Assembly (NCBI GenBank): GCA_003149565.1
Contig: QCWH01000010.1
Coordinates: 50,913-89,485 of the forward strand
DNA length: 38,573 nucleotides
Reading direction: 5' to 3'
Source: Marivita sp. XM-24bin2
Lineage (GTDB): Bacteria > Pseudomonadota > Alphaproteobacteria > Rhodobacterales > Rhodobacteraceae
Positions within the stretch are counted from its first letter, which is position 1; each line of letters opens with the position of its first letter. Shown piece by piece: positions 15,559 to 23,902 of this stretch. Made by a program: the position numbers and the translations under genes. Under the pieces are notes generated by a model. It was not told the origin of the DNA, made no database searches, and saw only the letters and a program-made list of their open reading frames with translations.

Positions 15559-16592
15559 CCACGATTATCACACGGTACTTTGATAGCGCAGACAAGGCCA
15601 AGTCCGCTCGACGCGAACTTATGTATACGCACGGTGTGCCCCGCGCGATCATCCGCATCTACGACACCCCCAAAGGGTTGGCCGAGACACTGGAGCAAGC
15701 AGACGTCCTGCCGGAAACAGCAAAAGCCTATGCAGATCGCATGTCGTCTGGCGGTGCGGTGCTCATGGTGCGCGGGAAATACAAACCGCTGGGCGTTGCC
15801 AAGATCACCCGCAACGTTGCCGCCGAAAAGGGCGCGGTGGACATGGGCGACCTGAACCAGGATGTCTTCGTCAAGGATGACCGGGGCCGTGGATTAAGTA
15901 TTCTGGGCGACCATCCCCACATCCTGATGCGCCAGAAAGATCCTCTCAAACCCACGCATCACATGGCCGATTGGCCCATTCCGCTGATCAGCCGCCGCAA
16001 ACCTTACGATGCAATGGCCATCAAGCGCCACGGGCGCATGGCCAACTGGCCGATCCCATTGATCAGCCATCGCAAACCCTATGACAAGTTTGCTTTCCCG
16101 CGCCATGCACGGATGGCAAACTGGCCAATCCCTTTGATCAGTCATCGCAAACCCTACGACAAGTTTGCCTTCCCACGTCATGCACGGATGGCAAACTGGC
16201 CAATCCCTCTGATCAGTCATCGCAAACCCTACGACAAGTTTGCCTTCCCACGTCATGCACGGATGGCTAACTGGCCTTTCCCGTTGCTCATCGACGGGGA
16301 ACAAGGGACCAACGCCATCATCCCGGGCGCACCGCATCAAGCGGATTACCCGATCCCGCTGCTGAGTGATCGCAAGCCATATGACGGTTCGATTATCCCG
16401 CGCCATGCACGCATGGCCAACTGGCCGATTCCTCTGATCAGTCGACGCAAACCCTTCACAGGCTCCATCATCCGCAAGCATGCCCATATGGCCAACATGA
16501 TCCTTCCGCTCGTCATTCGGCGCGACGCGGAAGGCGGACACGGTTGGTCATTCTCGAAAATGCTGGGTCTTCCAACCATCAAACGCCGCTGA
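15555..16592 (+). CDS. Puc-operon protein with eight tandem 25-residue repeats, unknown function
   Basis: The protein has 345 residues. Residues 1-133 form a compact, non-repetitive domain (TTIITRYFDSADKAKSARRE, then a Gly-rich turn SSGGAVLMVRGKY) that faintly resembles small stress-protein domains. Residues 134-333 are eight 25-residue repeats, with consensus HARMANWPIPLIS followed by [HR]RKPYD and a variable end. Residues 334-345 are basic. No signal peptide or membrane helix is seen, so it should be cytoplasmic or peripheral on the membrane, and the repeats are strongly positive. Coupling to pucC by a 4-bp overlap points to a role in LH2 assembly or organisation. It occupies the place of pucD/pucE of R. 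capsulatus, so the N-terminal domain could be a distant PucD/PucE relative. I cannot confirm that. Confidence 0.85.
   Translation: MTTIITRYFDSADKAKSARRELMYTHGVPRAIIRIYDTPKGLAETLEQADVLPETAKAYADRMSSGGAVLMVRGKYKPLGVAKITRNVAAEKGAVDMGDLNQDVFVKDDRGRGLSILGDHPHILMRQKDPLKPTHHMADWPIPLISRRKPYDAMAIKRHGRMANWPIPLISHRKPYDKFAFPRHARMANWPIPLISHRKPYDKFAFPRHARMANWPIPLISHRKPYDKFAFPRHARMANWPFPLLIDGEQGTNAIIPGAPHQADYPIPLLSDRKPYDGSIIPRHARMANWPIPLISRRKPFTGSIIRKHAHMANMILPLVIRRDAEGGHGWSFSKMLGLPTIKRR
15954..16553 (+). repeat. Eight tandem 75-bp coding repeats
   Basis: In-frame units begin at 15954, 16029, 16104, 16179, 16254, 16329, 16404 and 16479. Units 3 and 4 differ by one base, and unit 2 is close to them. Units 5 and 6 have diverged (WPFPLLIDGEQG, YPIPLLSDRKPY), and unit 8 is degenerate (MANMILPLVIRR). 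The exact 75-bp period with reading frame kept shows a protein-level repeat, not a CRISPR array or satellite. Confidence 0.95.
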
Positions 16593-16605
16593 GGCGCATC
16601 AACAC

Positions 16606-16641
16606 AGGGCGGTCCGGACCACACAGCCGTGCCGCCCTTTT
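16606..16641 (+). terminator. Probable terminator of the puc operon
   Basis: AGGGCGG (16606-16612) pairs with CCGCCCT (16632-16638), giving TTTT at the 3' end of the stem. The loop holds the palindrome GGTCCGGACC. It sits 14 bp after the repeat-protein stop and before pyrE. Confidence 0.55.
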
Positions 16642-16694
16642 CCTCTGTCACAAAACCCGTTAGAGCAGCGCAAATCGTCCCGGAGTGCTGCGCC

Positions 16695-17369
16695 ATGATC
16701 CCCTCGTCCTATCCGTCTCCCGAAGAAATCGCCCGCCTGACAGCGCGGATGCTTCTGGAAATCGGTGCCGTGAACTTCCGCCCCGATGACCCGTATATCC
16801 TCGCCTCCGGCCTGCCCTCGGCAACCTATATAGATTGCCGCAAACTGATCTCGTTCCCGCGCATCCGGTCTACGCTCATGGATTTCCTGACAGCCACGGT
16901 GATGCGCAATGCCGGGCTTGAGGCATTCGACAACATTGCTGGCGGGGAAACCGCTGGCATTCCCTTCGCGGCGCTTGTGGCTGAGCGCATGGCCCTGCCT
17001 ATGACCTATGTCCGCAAGAAGCCCAAAGGCTATGGCCGCAATGCCCGCATCGAAGGTGCGATGTCTGAAGGGCAGCGCGTGCTGCTTGTCGAAGACCTGA
17101 CGACCGACGGCGGGTCCAAGCTCAGCTTCGTCGATGCCATTCGCGAGACCGGCGCGACCTGCGGTCATACGGCCGTGATCTTCTACTACGACATCTTTCC
17201 CGAAACGAAAAAGACACTTGGCGATCACGGCGTTCAGCTGCACCACCTCTGCACGTGGTGGGACGTGCTGGCCGAAGCGCGGGAACAAGGCGCGTTTGAC
17301 AACGCAACCTTGTCCGAGGTCGAAGCATTTCTCAAAGAGCCCCGTGCGTGGCAGGATGCCCGGCAGTAG
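16695..17369 (+). CDS. pyrE: Orotate phosphoribosyltransferase PyrE
   Basis: PyrE joins orotate to PRPP to make OMP, the fifth step of pyrimidine synthesis. The PRPP-binding motif [13 protein letters not shown] and the flexible-loop motif [16 protein letters not shown] are present. The protein has 224 residues from the ATG at 16695 ([11 protein letters not shown]). A longer frame from 16629 lies across the puc terminator and is rejected. Its 3' end overlaps the convergent VWA gene by 38 bp. The puc operon lies between it and pyrC. Confidence 0.96.
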   Translation: MIPSSYPSPEEIARLTARMLLEIGAVNFRPDDPYILASGLPSATYIDCRKLISFPRIRSTLMDFLTATVMRNAGLEAFDNIAGGETAGIPFAALVAERMALPMTYVRKKPKGYGRNARIEGAMSEGQRVLLVEDLTTDGGSKLSFVDAIRETGATCGHTAVIFYYDIFPETKKTLGDHGVQLHHLCTWWDVLAEAREQGAFDNATLSEVEAFLKEPRAWQDARQ

Positions 17370-18051
17370 CTTCGCTCAAAATCTGGCAGCCCAACGTCTG
17401 ACGCAATGCTCCGATCAGATCGTCCAGCGTTTCTGCATGGACATACATACCCCCTGTCTGATCGGCGAGGCATCGTGCAACCGGTTCGATAAAGGTGTCC
17501 TGTGGTTGGTCTGGCCAAGAGAAATGCTCTCCGCGCACACGGAAACCGATGACATGCACCGTCATGTCCGCACCCGCAGCGAGGTCTGCTGCCAACTGGC
17601 AGGGTGACCCACCGCAGTTTTCCTTGCCATCTGTTACCAAAACGATCTCACCCGGTTCGGTTTCGTAGTCGAGCACCTGCGCCGCCGCTGCAATGGCTTC
17701 GGTCATCGGGCTTTCGCCCCCGGGGTGCAACCGGTCGATTTCTGAAATGATCCGATCCGCCGCGTCTGGCTCGGGCGGGAACCGCACGACAACACTTGCG
17801 CAGCTCTCTCTCCGTGCAAAGCCATAGGTCACCAGACCGAGACGACGCGCAGGGGCGACCTGAGGCATGACGCGGCGCACGGCGCGCCTCGCGTCAAAAA
17901 TGCGCGGCTCATCCATCAGATTGAAGCCCATCTCAGCCATTGAGCCCGACCCGTCAAAAACCACCATCGCGTCGCGCGTGCAGGTCTCTTGCGTCCGCGC
18001 AGGAGACCCGCCAAAAGCCAATACAACCAAAGCGGTCAGAATCGGATTCAT
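17332..18051 (-). CDS. Exported VWA-domain protein
   Basis: The protein has 239 residues. Residues 1-19 are a signal peptide ([18 protein letters not shown]), so it is exported to the periplasm. A VWA domain follows with an intact metal site, DGSGSM (Asp33, Ser35, Ser37), then PMTEAI and [11 protein letters not shown]. Several cysteines suggest disulfides. It resembles Ca-activated-chloride-channel-like VWA proteins of proteobacteria, whose function is unknown. The ATG at 18051 was chosen because it begins the signal peptide. The gene converges on pyrE with a 38-bp overlap and is divergent from dnaB. Confidence 0.82.
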   Translation of the reverse strand: MNPILTALVVLAFGGSPARTQETCTRDAMVVFDGSGSMAEMGFNLMDEPRIFDARRAVRRVMPQVAPARRLGLVTYGFARRESCASVVVRFPPEPDAADRIISEIDRLHPGGESPMTEAIAAAAQVLDYETEPGEIVLVTDGKENCGGSPCQLAADLAAGADMTVHVIGFRVRGEHFSWPDQPQDTFIEPVARCLADQTGGMYVHAETLDDLIGALRQTLGCQILSEATAGHPATHGAL

Positions 18052-18317
18052 AGCCTTGGCACCTTTCCCTAGGGTCACCCGAGCGTCGCACGCCCAGTTG
18101 CGTTGTGTAAACAATATGTCGCACCACGCGGGCATCTCTTGCTGCGTGTTTCATCGGTCACAGAGACTCGCCAGTGACACCAGATGTTGACGCAGACCAC
18201 TCAAGTCGCGCAAGATAGAGCAGAAACCGTCGACACACAGCTTTTCCACAGGATATACATTTTGCCCTTCGCCGGACATATCGCTACCTCGGTCCCGGGA
18301 ACACATTGGGGGCCGGC

Positions 18318-19808
18318 ATGAACGAGATCACGACATTCAATCCAACCGGTGCCGAGATCCAGAACGCCGAAACGATGCCGCATTCGATCGAAGCCGAGCA
18401 GCAGCTTCTGGGTGCGATCCTGACCAACAATGATGTGTTTGATCGGGTCGCGTCGATCATCGGGCCGCAACACTTTTACGACCCGGTACACGCGCGCATT
18501 TTCGAAATCGCCTCTGCCCGTATTGCCAAGAACAACCTCGCCTCGCCCGTGACCCTCAAGGCATTTATGGAAGACGACGAAGGTCTGAAGGAACTTGGCG
18601 GCCCGGCTTACCTCGTGCGCCTCGCCGGGGCGGCCATCAGCTCTTTCGCGGTGCGGGATTACGCACAGATGATCTACGACCTTGCTGTGCGCCGGGACCT
18701 CATTTCACTGGGTCGCGACATCAGCTCCAAGGCGGCCAAGGTGGATGTCGCTTCCGAGCCGCGCGAACAGATCGTCGAGGCCGAACAGGCGCTTTACAAG
18801 CTTGCCGAACAAGGCCGCAGCGAAAGCGGATTTCAAAGCTTTCTCAAGGCCGTCACCGATGCGGTGAACGTGGCCAACGCCGCCTATCAGCGCGAAGGCG
18901 GTCTGGCCGGTGTGTCGACGGGACTGGTCGATATGGATCGCAAACTGGGCGGCCTGCACAAGTCCGACCTTCTGATCCTAGCCGGGCGTCCTTCGATGGG
19001 CAAAACCTCGCTTGCAACCAACATCGCGTTCAACATCGCCAAAGCCTATCGCAAGGGCATCCGCCCGGATGGTACCGAAGGCACCGTTGAAGGTGGTGTT
19101 GTGGGCTTCTATTCGCTTGAAATGAGCGCCGAGCAGTTGGCCGCGCGGATCCTGTCAGAAGCGGCCGAAGTGCCGTCAGAACAGATCCGCCGCGGCGACA
19201 TGACAGAAACCGAGTTCCGGCGCTTTGTCGATGCCGCAAAATCCCTTGAGGCCTGCCCGCTTTATATTGACGACACCCCCGCCCTGCCGATCAGCCAGCT
19301 GGCCGCCCGTGCCCGCCGTCTGAAGCGGACACATGGATTGGATGTTCTGATCATCGACTACCTGCAGCTGGTCAAAGGCACCGGCAAAGGCGACAACCGC
19401 GTGAACGAGATCTCCGAGATCTCGCAAGGCCTGAAAGCCATCGCCAAGGAACTCGATATCCCGGTGATCGCGCTATCGCAGCTGTCCCGCCAGGTGGAAA
19501 GCCGCGACGACAAACGCCCGCAATTGTCCGACCTGCGGGAATCAGGATCGATCGAGCAGGACGCCGACGTCGTGATGTTCGTGTTCCGCGAGGAATATTA
19601 CAAAGAACGCGAAAAGCCTGGCGAACACGATCTGGAAAAGATGGCGGCGTGGCAGGAAGAAATGGAGCGTCTGCATGGCCGGGCCGAAGTGATCATCGGC
19701 AAGCAGCGTCACGGCCCAATCGGCACCGTTGAATTGAGCTTCGAAGGGCGCTTTACGCGCTTCGGCAACCTCATCAAACCGTGGCAGCAAGGCGCCGACG
19801 ATATCTGA
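18318..19808 (+). CDS. dnaB: Replicative DNA helicase DnaB
   Basis: DnaB is the hexameric 5'-3' helicase of the replication fork. The 496-residue protein shows the N-terminal helical domain (PHSIEAEQQLLGAILT), the linker, and a RecA-like domain with Walker A GRPSMGKT, the Walker B-like LIIDYLQL, and the DLRESGSIEQDADVV stretch. No intein is present. The ATG at 18318 is preferred over the TTG at 18306. Its stop is 6 bp from the convergent cobC stop, and a small CTGAC-ACGC-GTCAG hairpin spans both. Confidence 0.97.
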   Translation: MNEITTFNPTGAEIQNAETMPHSIEAEQQLLGAILTNNDVFDRVASIIGPQHFYDPVHARIFEIASARIAKNNLASPVTLKAFMEDDEGLKELGGPAYLVRLAGAAISSFAVRDYAQMIYDLAVRRDLISLGRDISSKAAKVDVASEPREQIVEAEQALYKLAEQGRSESGFQSFLKAVTDAVNVANAAYQREGGLAGVSTGLVDMDRKLGGLHKSDLLILAGRPSMGKTSLATNIAFNIAKAYRKGIRPDGTEGTVEGGVVGFYSLEMSAEQLAARILSEAAEVPSEQIRRGDMTETEFRRFVDAAKSLEACPLYIDDTPALPISQLAARARRLKRTHGLDVLIIDYLQLVKGTGKGDNRVNEISEISQGLKAIAKELDIPVIALSQLSRQVESRDDKRPQLSDLRESGSIEQDADVVMFVFREEYYKEREKPGEHDLEKMAAWQEEMERLHGRAEVIIGKQRHGPIGTVELSFEGRFTRFGNLIKPWQQGADDI

Positions 19809-19814
19809 CACGCG

Positions 19815-20321
19815 TCAGGGCAGCCGGACGATCCCGCCGAAGGGCGTTTCCGTGTCCCAGCCATCATGCAGATTAAGGATCGCGCAGACTGCGCGGATAC
19901 ATCCGGAGTGGGTGACAATCACGCAATCAGGCGGCGTTGCGTTCAACGCCGTTCGAACGCGCTCTTCCAGCATGGCGACACTCTCGCCTCCGTGCCCTGC
20001 ATATCCCATAAAGTCCGCCGCCCATCCATCAAGATCATCGCGCGGAATATCGGACCACGCCCGGCCTTCCCAGGCACCGAAATCCATCTCGATCCATCCC
20101 TGTTCAGGCCGAACATCGACACCCGCCTGCGTGGCGATACGATCCGCCAGCCTATGGCACCGCGTCAACGGCGAGGTGACGACGCCGCCTGCCGTGGGAA
20201 TCGCGGCAAGCACATCGCGCAGTTCGACCTCGAAGCTGTCCGCCAAGGCCAGATCGGTTCGTCCGTAGCACGTCCCTTTTGCCACGTCGGGCGTTGTGTG
20301 CCGAACAAGCGTCAAAGCCAT
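19815..20321 (-). CDS. cobC: Alpha-ribazole phosphatase-like histidine phosphatase
   Basis: The 168-residue protein has the histidine-phosphatase signature LVRHTTPD near its N-terminus (Arg7, His8), CYGRTDLAL, EMDFGAWEGRAW and VTHSGCIRAV with the second histidine. This set matches CobC, which removes the phosphate from alpha-ribazole phosphate late in cobalamin assembly. Its start lies inside the end of cobS (10-bp overlap), which supports the assignment. A generic phosphoglycerate-mutase-like phosphatase is the alternative. The ATG at 20321 is chosen, since longer frames only run into cobS. Confidence 0.85.
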   Translation of the reverse strand: MALTLVRHTTPDVAKGTCYGRTDLALADSFEVELRDVLAAIPTAGGVVTSPLTRCHRLADRIATQAGVDVRPEQGWIEMDFGAWEGRAWSDIPRDDLDGWAADFMGYAGHGGESVAMLEERVRTALNATPPDCVIVTHSGCIRAVCAILNLHDGWDTETPFGGIVRLP

Positions 20322-21079
20322 GCCGCGACCCCCAGATAAAAAGCGAGTTCCGTCACCTGTTGCATGCCTCCCAGGCAATCGCCGGTATAACCTGCCAACT
20401 TGCGCAGGAACATGGCGCGGAACTGCCATCCGACCAGCAGAGCGAGCGCGATCCCTGTCAGCGTGGCAAGAGAGCCGAACCAGGCCACTGCCGCGGCCAC
20501 GAGCAAACAGGTTACCGCCAATGCAAAGCGATAGCCGTCTGGCAAAACAGTTGGGGCTACGAATTTTGCCCCCTTGTCGCGCGCGTAGGCATCAATGTGC
20601 ACAACCTGCACCGCGGCCATCCGGCTTGCGCCATGCCCTATGATCAGGGCGATCACCGCGTCAAGCGGAGCCATACTCATCAGCGCAACGGCTTTGAGCG
20701 CCAGAGCCAGACCAAGTGTCACGGTCCCGTAGGTTCCGATCCGACTGTCCCGCATGATCTCTAACGCACGTTCCCGCGTCAGTCCGCCGCCCAGACCGTC
20801 AGCCGCATCTGCCAAACCGTCTTCGTGAAATGCCCCGGTCGCATAGACCGTGGCGGCGATCGACAAAAGCACTGCAACCGGCATTGGCCAAATCTGCACC
20901 GCAACGAAAAGTACAGCCGCGCCGATGGCGCCAACCAGCATACCCACCAACGGATAAAACCGTGTCGCGCGGATCAGCAACGCATCAGAGAACGGCAGAT
21001 CCCGCGGCACCGGCAAGCGGGTCAGGAATTGGACAGCCAGCAAGAACTCTTGCCACCGCGTTGCCGAAACCTCTGTCAT
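20312..21079 (-). CDS. cobS: Adenosylcobinamide-GDP ribazoletransferase CobS
   Basis: CobS joins adenosylcobinamide-GDP with alpha-ribazole to make adenosylcobalamin at the inner membrane. The 255-residue protein has several hydrophobic segments and the conserved stretch [19 protein letters not shown] with metal-binding acids, plus a typical end [20 protein letters not shown]. It forms a two-gene unit with cobC by a 10-bp overlap. No cobT or cobU is adjacent. I saw no cobalamin riboswitch in the 205 bp between it and the divergent alr. Confidence 0.93.
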   Translation of the reverse strand: MTEVSATRWQEFLLAVQFLTRLPVPRDLPFSDALLIRATRFYPLVGMLVGAIGAAVLFVAVQIWPMPVAVLLSIAATVYATGAFHEDGLADAADGLGGGLTRERALEIMRDSRIGTYGTVTLGLALALKAVALMSMAPLDAVIALIIGHGASRMAAVQVVHIDAYARDKGAKFVAPTVLPDGYRFALAVTCLLVAAAVAWFGSLATLTGIALALLVGWQFRAMFLRKLAGYTGDCLGGMQQVTELAFYLGVAAWL

Positions 21080-21284
21080 ACGCCCCCCGGATACCGCACC
21101 AGCACTGTCTTGGCCCCGGTGTGTGATACGTCACGCACCCGACCTATTTGCTGTCTCACCATGTCCGTTTGCTAATTGCGCCCAAGGATCGCGGCAACAG
21201 CAAATGCGACGCAGTCACGGCCGAAAACCAACGCTTGGATTTTTCCCGCTTGACCCACCGCGCGGACACGCACAAACACCGCGC

Positions 21285-22322
21285 ATGGCACAGTCTGTTC
21301 TAACGATTGATCTGGGTGCGATTTGCGCCAACTGGCGGGCATTGGCGGCAATGAACGACGGCGAGACCGCCGCAGTCGTCAAGGCCAACGCCTATGGGCT
21401 TGGTGCGGCCAAGGTTGCAAAAGCGCTTGCCGACGAAGGCGCGCGCACGTTCTTTGTTGCTCAGGCGGAAGAAGGCGTCAGTCTTCGCGGCGCCCTTGGA
21501 TCCGGCCCCAAGATTTACGTGTTCGGTGGGCACATGGACGGCGACGCTGACCTGATCCGGCAAGCCGATCTGGTGCCGATGATCAATTCCATCGACCAGA
21601 TGCTGCGCCATGTCGAAGCCTTGCCGGGACATCCGTTCGGCATTCAACTCGACAGCGGGATGAATCGGCTTGGAATGGAACCCGCCGAATGGTCCGCGCT
21701 GAGGGAAATTGCGCTCAGCCAGAACCCGGTGCTTGTGATGAGCCATCTCGCCTGTGCCGACGACGCCAGCCACGGCATGAATGAATTCCAGCTTCAGACC
21801 TTCCGCCAGATGACCGACGGGATCGACGCCCCACGGTCGCTCGCAGCAACAGGTGGCGTGGTGATGGGTGCGGCGTATCATTTCGACATGACGCGTCCCG
21901 GAATCGGCCTTTATGGCGGTCTGCCCTTTGTGGAAGCGCGCCCGGTCGTCTCTTTGTCGATTCCCGTAATTCAAGTGCGCGATGTGAACCCCGGCGAGTC
22001 TGTGGGGTATGGCAACAGCTGGGTGGCCCGCGTGCAAAGCAGAATCGCCACGATTTCGGCGGGCTATGCCGATGGCATCATCCGCGCGATGGGACCCAAG
22101 GCCCATGTCTGGGCTGGCGAAACACGCTGCAAAATCGTTGGACGCATCTCTATGGACCTGATCGGTGTCGATGTCGGCCCGGTCAAAGATATGCCCGACA
22201 GGGTCGAACTGATGGGACGTCACCAATCCATCGACACCCTGGCCGACGCGGCCGGCACAATTGGATACGAGATCCTGACGTCTTTGGGGACACGCTACGC
22301 CCGCACCTATATCAGCACGTGA
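21285..22322 (+). CDS. alr: Alanine racemase
   Basis: This pyridoxal-phosphate enzyme makes D-alanine for peptidoglycan. The PLP lysine is Lys33 in [10 protein letters not shown], and the second catalytic residue is the tyrosine in SVGYGNSW. The PLP-barrel motifs [10 protein letters not shown] and [12 protein letters not shown] are also present. The length of 345 residues is slightly short but complete. The ATG at 21285 ([11 protein letters not shown]) is chosen over an upstream frame from 21123 that adds 54 unrelated residues. Two small membrane proteins follow closely on the same strand. Confidence 0.95.
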   Translation: MAQSVLTIDLGAICANWRALAAMNDGETAAVVKANAYGLGAAKVAKALADEGARTFFVAQAEEGVSLRGALGSGPKIYVFGGHMDGDADLIRQADLVPMINSIDQMLRHVEALPGHPFGIQLDSGMNRLGMEPAEWSALREIALSQNPVLVMSHLACADDASHGMNEFQLQTFRQMTDGIDAPRSLAATGGVVMGAAYHFDMTRPGIGLYGGLPFVEARPVVSLSIPVIQVRDVNPGESVGYGNSWVARVQSRIATISAGYADGIIRAMGPKAHVWAGETRCKIVGRISMDLIGVDVGPVKDMPDRVELMGRHQSIDTLADAAGTIGYEILTSLGTRYARTYIST

Positions 22323-22335
22323 GGCGACGGAGGGT

Positions 22336-22722
22336 ATGAGCTTCTTTGAACCCTCTCCCGTCCTGCTGGCCTTCATTTTCGCACAACGGTTCGTGTTCTT
22401 TGAGGTACTGGCAGCGCTCGCCCTGCTCCGCATTTTTGTCGGTCGGGGCATTGCCCGTCTACCGGCGCTCCTGACCCTTATGATTTGCGCCGCTGCGGTG
22501 TTCGCCACATTCGCTCCGGCTCTGAACCTACAAACCCTGCCGCTTTATGCGGACATCGCACGCGTGCAGGCTCTGGGCGGCGGGATGGCGATGCCGCTGA
22601 TGGCGTCCGGCGTGTTTGCAACCAGCCTGTTCATCCCGCAACGGCGTTGGCGCTGGATCGATATGCTGCACCTTTTAGGTGTGATCGCCTTCCTCGGCCT
22701 CTGGATCGCAACCCGTCTCTGA
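22336..22722 (+). CDS. Small polytopic membrane protein, unknown
   Basis: The protein has 128 residues with about four hydrophobic segments (near 8-32, 42-62, 80-100 and 108-126) and a basic turn PQRRWRW before the last. I do not recognise the family. It starts 13 bp after alr with GGAGGG as ribosome site and ends 3 bp before the PqiA-like gene, so all three are probably one operon. Confidence 0.75.
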   Translation: MSFFEPSPVLLAFIFAQRFVFFEVLAALALLRIFVGRGIARLPALLTLMICAAAVFATFAPALNLQTLPLYADIARVQALGGGMAMPLMASGVFATSLFIPQRRWRWIDMLHLLGVIAFLGLWIATRL

Positions 22723-22725
22723 CTG

Positions 22726-23166
22726 ATGGCTGCGCTCAAGTGGATCAATCTGTCCCTGCTGGCGCTCTACCCGGTGGCGTGGTCCGCGCCCTTGATGCGC
22801 GCTGGCCTGTTACCCTTGTTTGGCCTCAGCGAGATCAGCGTTCTTACCGGGCTTCGGGCGCTGTGGGAAACTGACCTGCTTCTGGCAGCGATTGTCGCGT
22901 TATTCGCTTTGGTCGCCCCGTATGTCAAAACCATCGGCTTGGCCTTGGTCCAATTCAACATTGTTGGACGCGCCAGACTGCCGATGCTTGCGGTGATGGG
23001 AAAGGTTGCAATGGCCGACATCTTTCTGATCGCGCTCTATATCACCATCGTCAAAGGCATCGGAATCGGGCGTATCGAAACCGCATGGGGGCTGTACCTT
23101 TTCACAGCCTGCATTCTGGCATCACTTATGATCAGCATCGCAGAGGCACGGCGCTGGCGTGATTGA
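22726..23166 (+). CDS. PqiA-like membrane protein (single domain)
   Basis: This 146-residue protein has four hydrophobic segments and the PqiA-family pattern PYVKTIGLALVQFN, then RLPMLAVMGKVAMADIFLIAL. E. coli PqiA has two such domains and zinc-ribbon segments, while this one has a single domain and no cysteine ribbon. PqiA proteins belong to the PqiABC envelope lipid-transport and stress systems. No MCE-domain partner is nearby, so the role is uncertain. It is in an apparent operon with alr. Confidence 0.75.
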   Translation: MAALKWINLSLLALYPVAWSAPLMRAGLLPLFGLSEISVLTGLRALWETDLLLAAIVALFALVAPYVKTIGLALVQFNIVGRARLPMLAVMGKVAMADIFLIALYITIVKGIGIGRIETAWGLYLFTACILASLMISIAEARRWRD

Positions 23167-23298
23167 CCATAAAACGGAAACAATCGTCACGCGTGCGAAA
23201 CACTGTTCGCATTGTTAGCCGACCTCGGAAAAATCGTTGAAAAACAGTATGTCGATCTGACCACTTAGCAAAAATTTCCCCGCATTGCCGGGAATTGC

Positions 23299-23845
23299 AT
23301 GGTTACTTGGTGCGCGATGACTGGTGCGGTGCAGTCGCTTGGCGGGGCGACAGGCAGGGTGATCCAGCGTGCGATGGCGTTCTGCGTGGCGGTGCTGGGC
23401 ATCTGCGCTTTGGGATATACGCCTGCCTGCGCGCTTGGGTATGCGCCTTGGCTTGAAATGATCGGGACATTTGGGGGCGTCAGCTACCTAAAGGCCGGAG
23501 CGCTGGTGCAGATCGGTCTCACCGCGCGGTCGCTCGGATTTTTGCGCGTTTTGCCGGCCAATGCCAGAATCATGGCGCTTGAAACATCCAACCGCCGAAA
23601 TGCGTGTGTGGATCGGCCGGGTCGAGCTGGAAGAAAGCGTGGCCCAGACGCAACTGGAGCGTTTGCAGGAAGAACTCTTCGATCTGCTGCCCGAGATCTA
23701 CGGCAAAGCGCCCACAACGGCCATGCCGCAGCGCAAAGTGAACAAGAAGCAGGAAGCCTCCGACCAGTGGGACGAGCCGCCCTCATTCCCCGACACCGAC
23801 GACAACCGGATCGTGGCCCTTCTCGCGCGGCGCGTTGGCGAATAA
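23299..23845 (+). pseudogene. Disrupted coiled-coil membrane protein gene (internal deletion and frameshift)
   Basis: The first part (23299 to about 23597) encodes an N-terminal membrane segment and a stretch ending LPANARIMALETSNRR. After about 23594 the coding continues in the next frame as AEMRVWIGRVELEESVAQTQ, then LERLQEELFDLLPEIYG, to the stop at 23845. From memory, Roseobacter-group proteins before radA (often labelled DNA repair protein) join these two ends with a central coiled coil of more than 100 residues. Here the centre is missing and the frame changes by one, so the gene looks inactivated. Two separate small genes is a less likely reading. Confidence 0.6.
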
Positions 23846-23902
23846 GCAGCACGACGCAGCCGCCGCTTGCAGGCCCGCGCTGCTTGGGTCACAAGCGTCG
23901 TC

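Noticed and set aside
15954-16553. Possible CRISPR array from regular repeats
   Set aside because: The period is exactly 75 bp with no variable spacers, and the reading frame is preserved through all units. It is a coding repeat.
18242-18250. TTTTCCACA, resembling a DnaA box, upstream of dnaB
   Set aside because: It is a single imperfect match without clustered boxes or an AT-rich unwinding region, so it does not support a replication origin.
21080-21284. Possible cobalamin riboswitch or cobT remnant between cobS and alr
   Set aside because: No B12-box-like sequence, conserved stems or CobT coding remnant could be recognised.
21300-22508. Long - strand frame of 402 codons
   Set aside because: It is antisense to alr and shows no recognisable domain.
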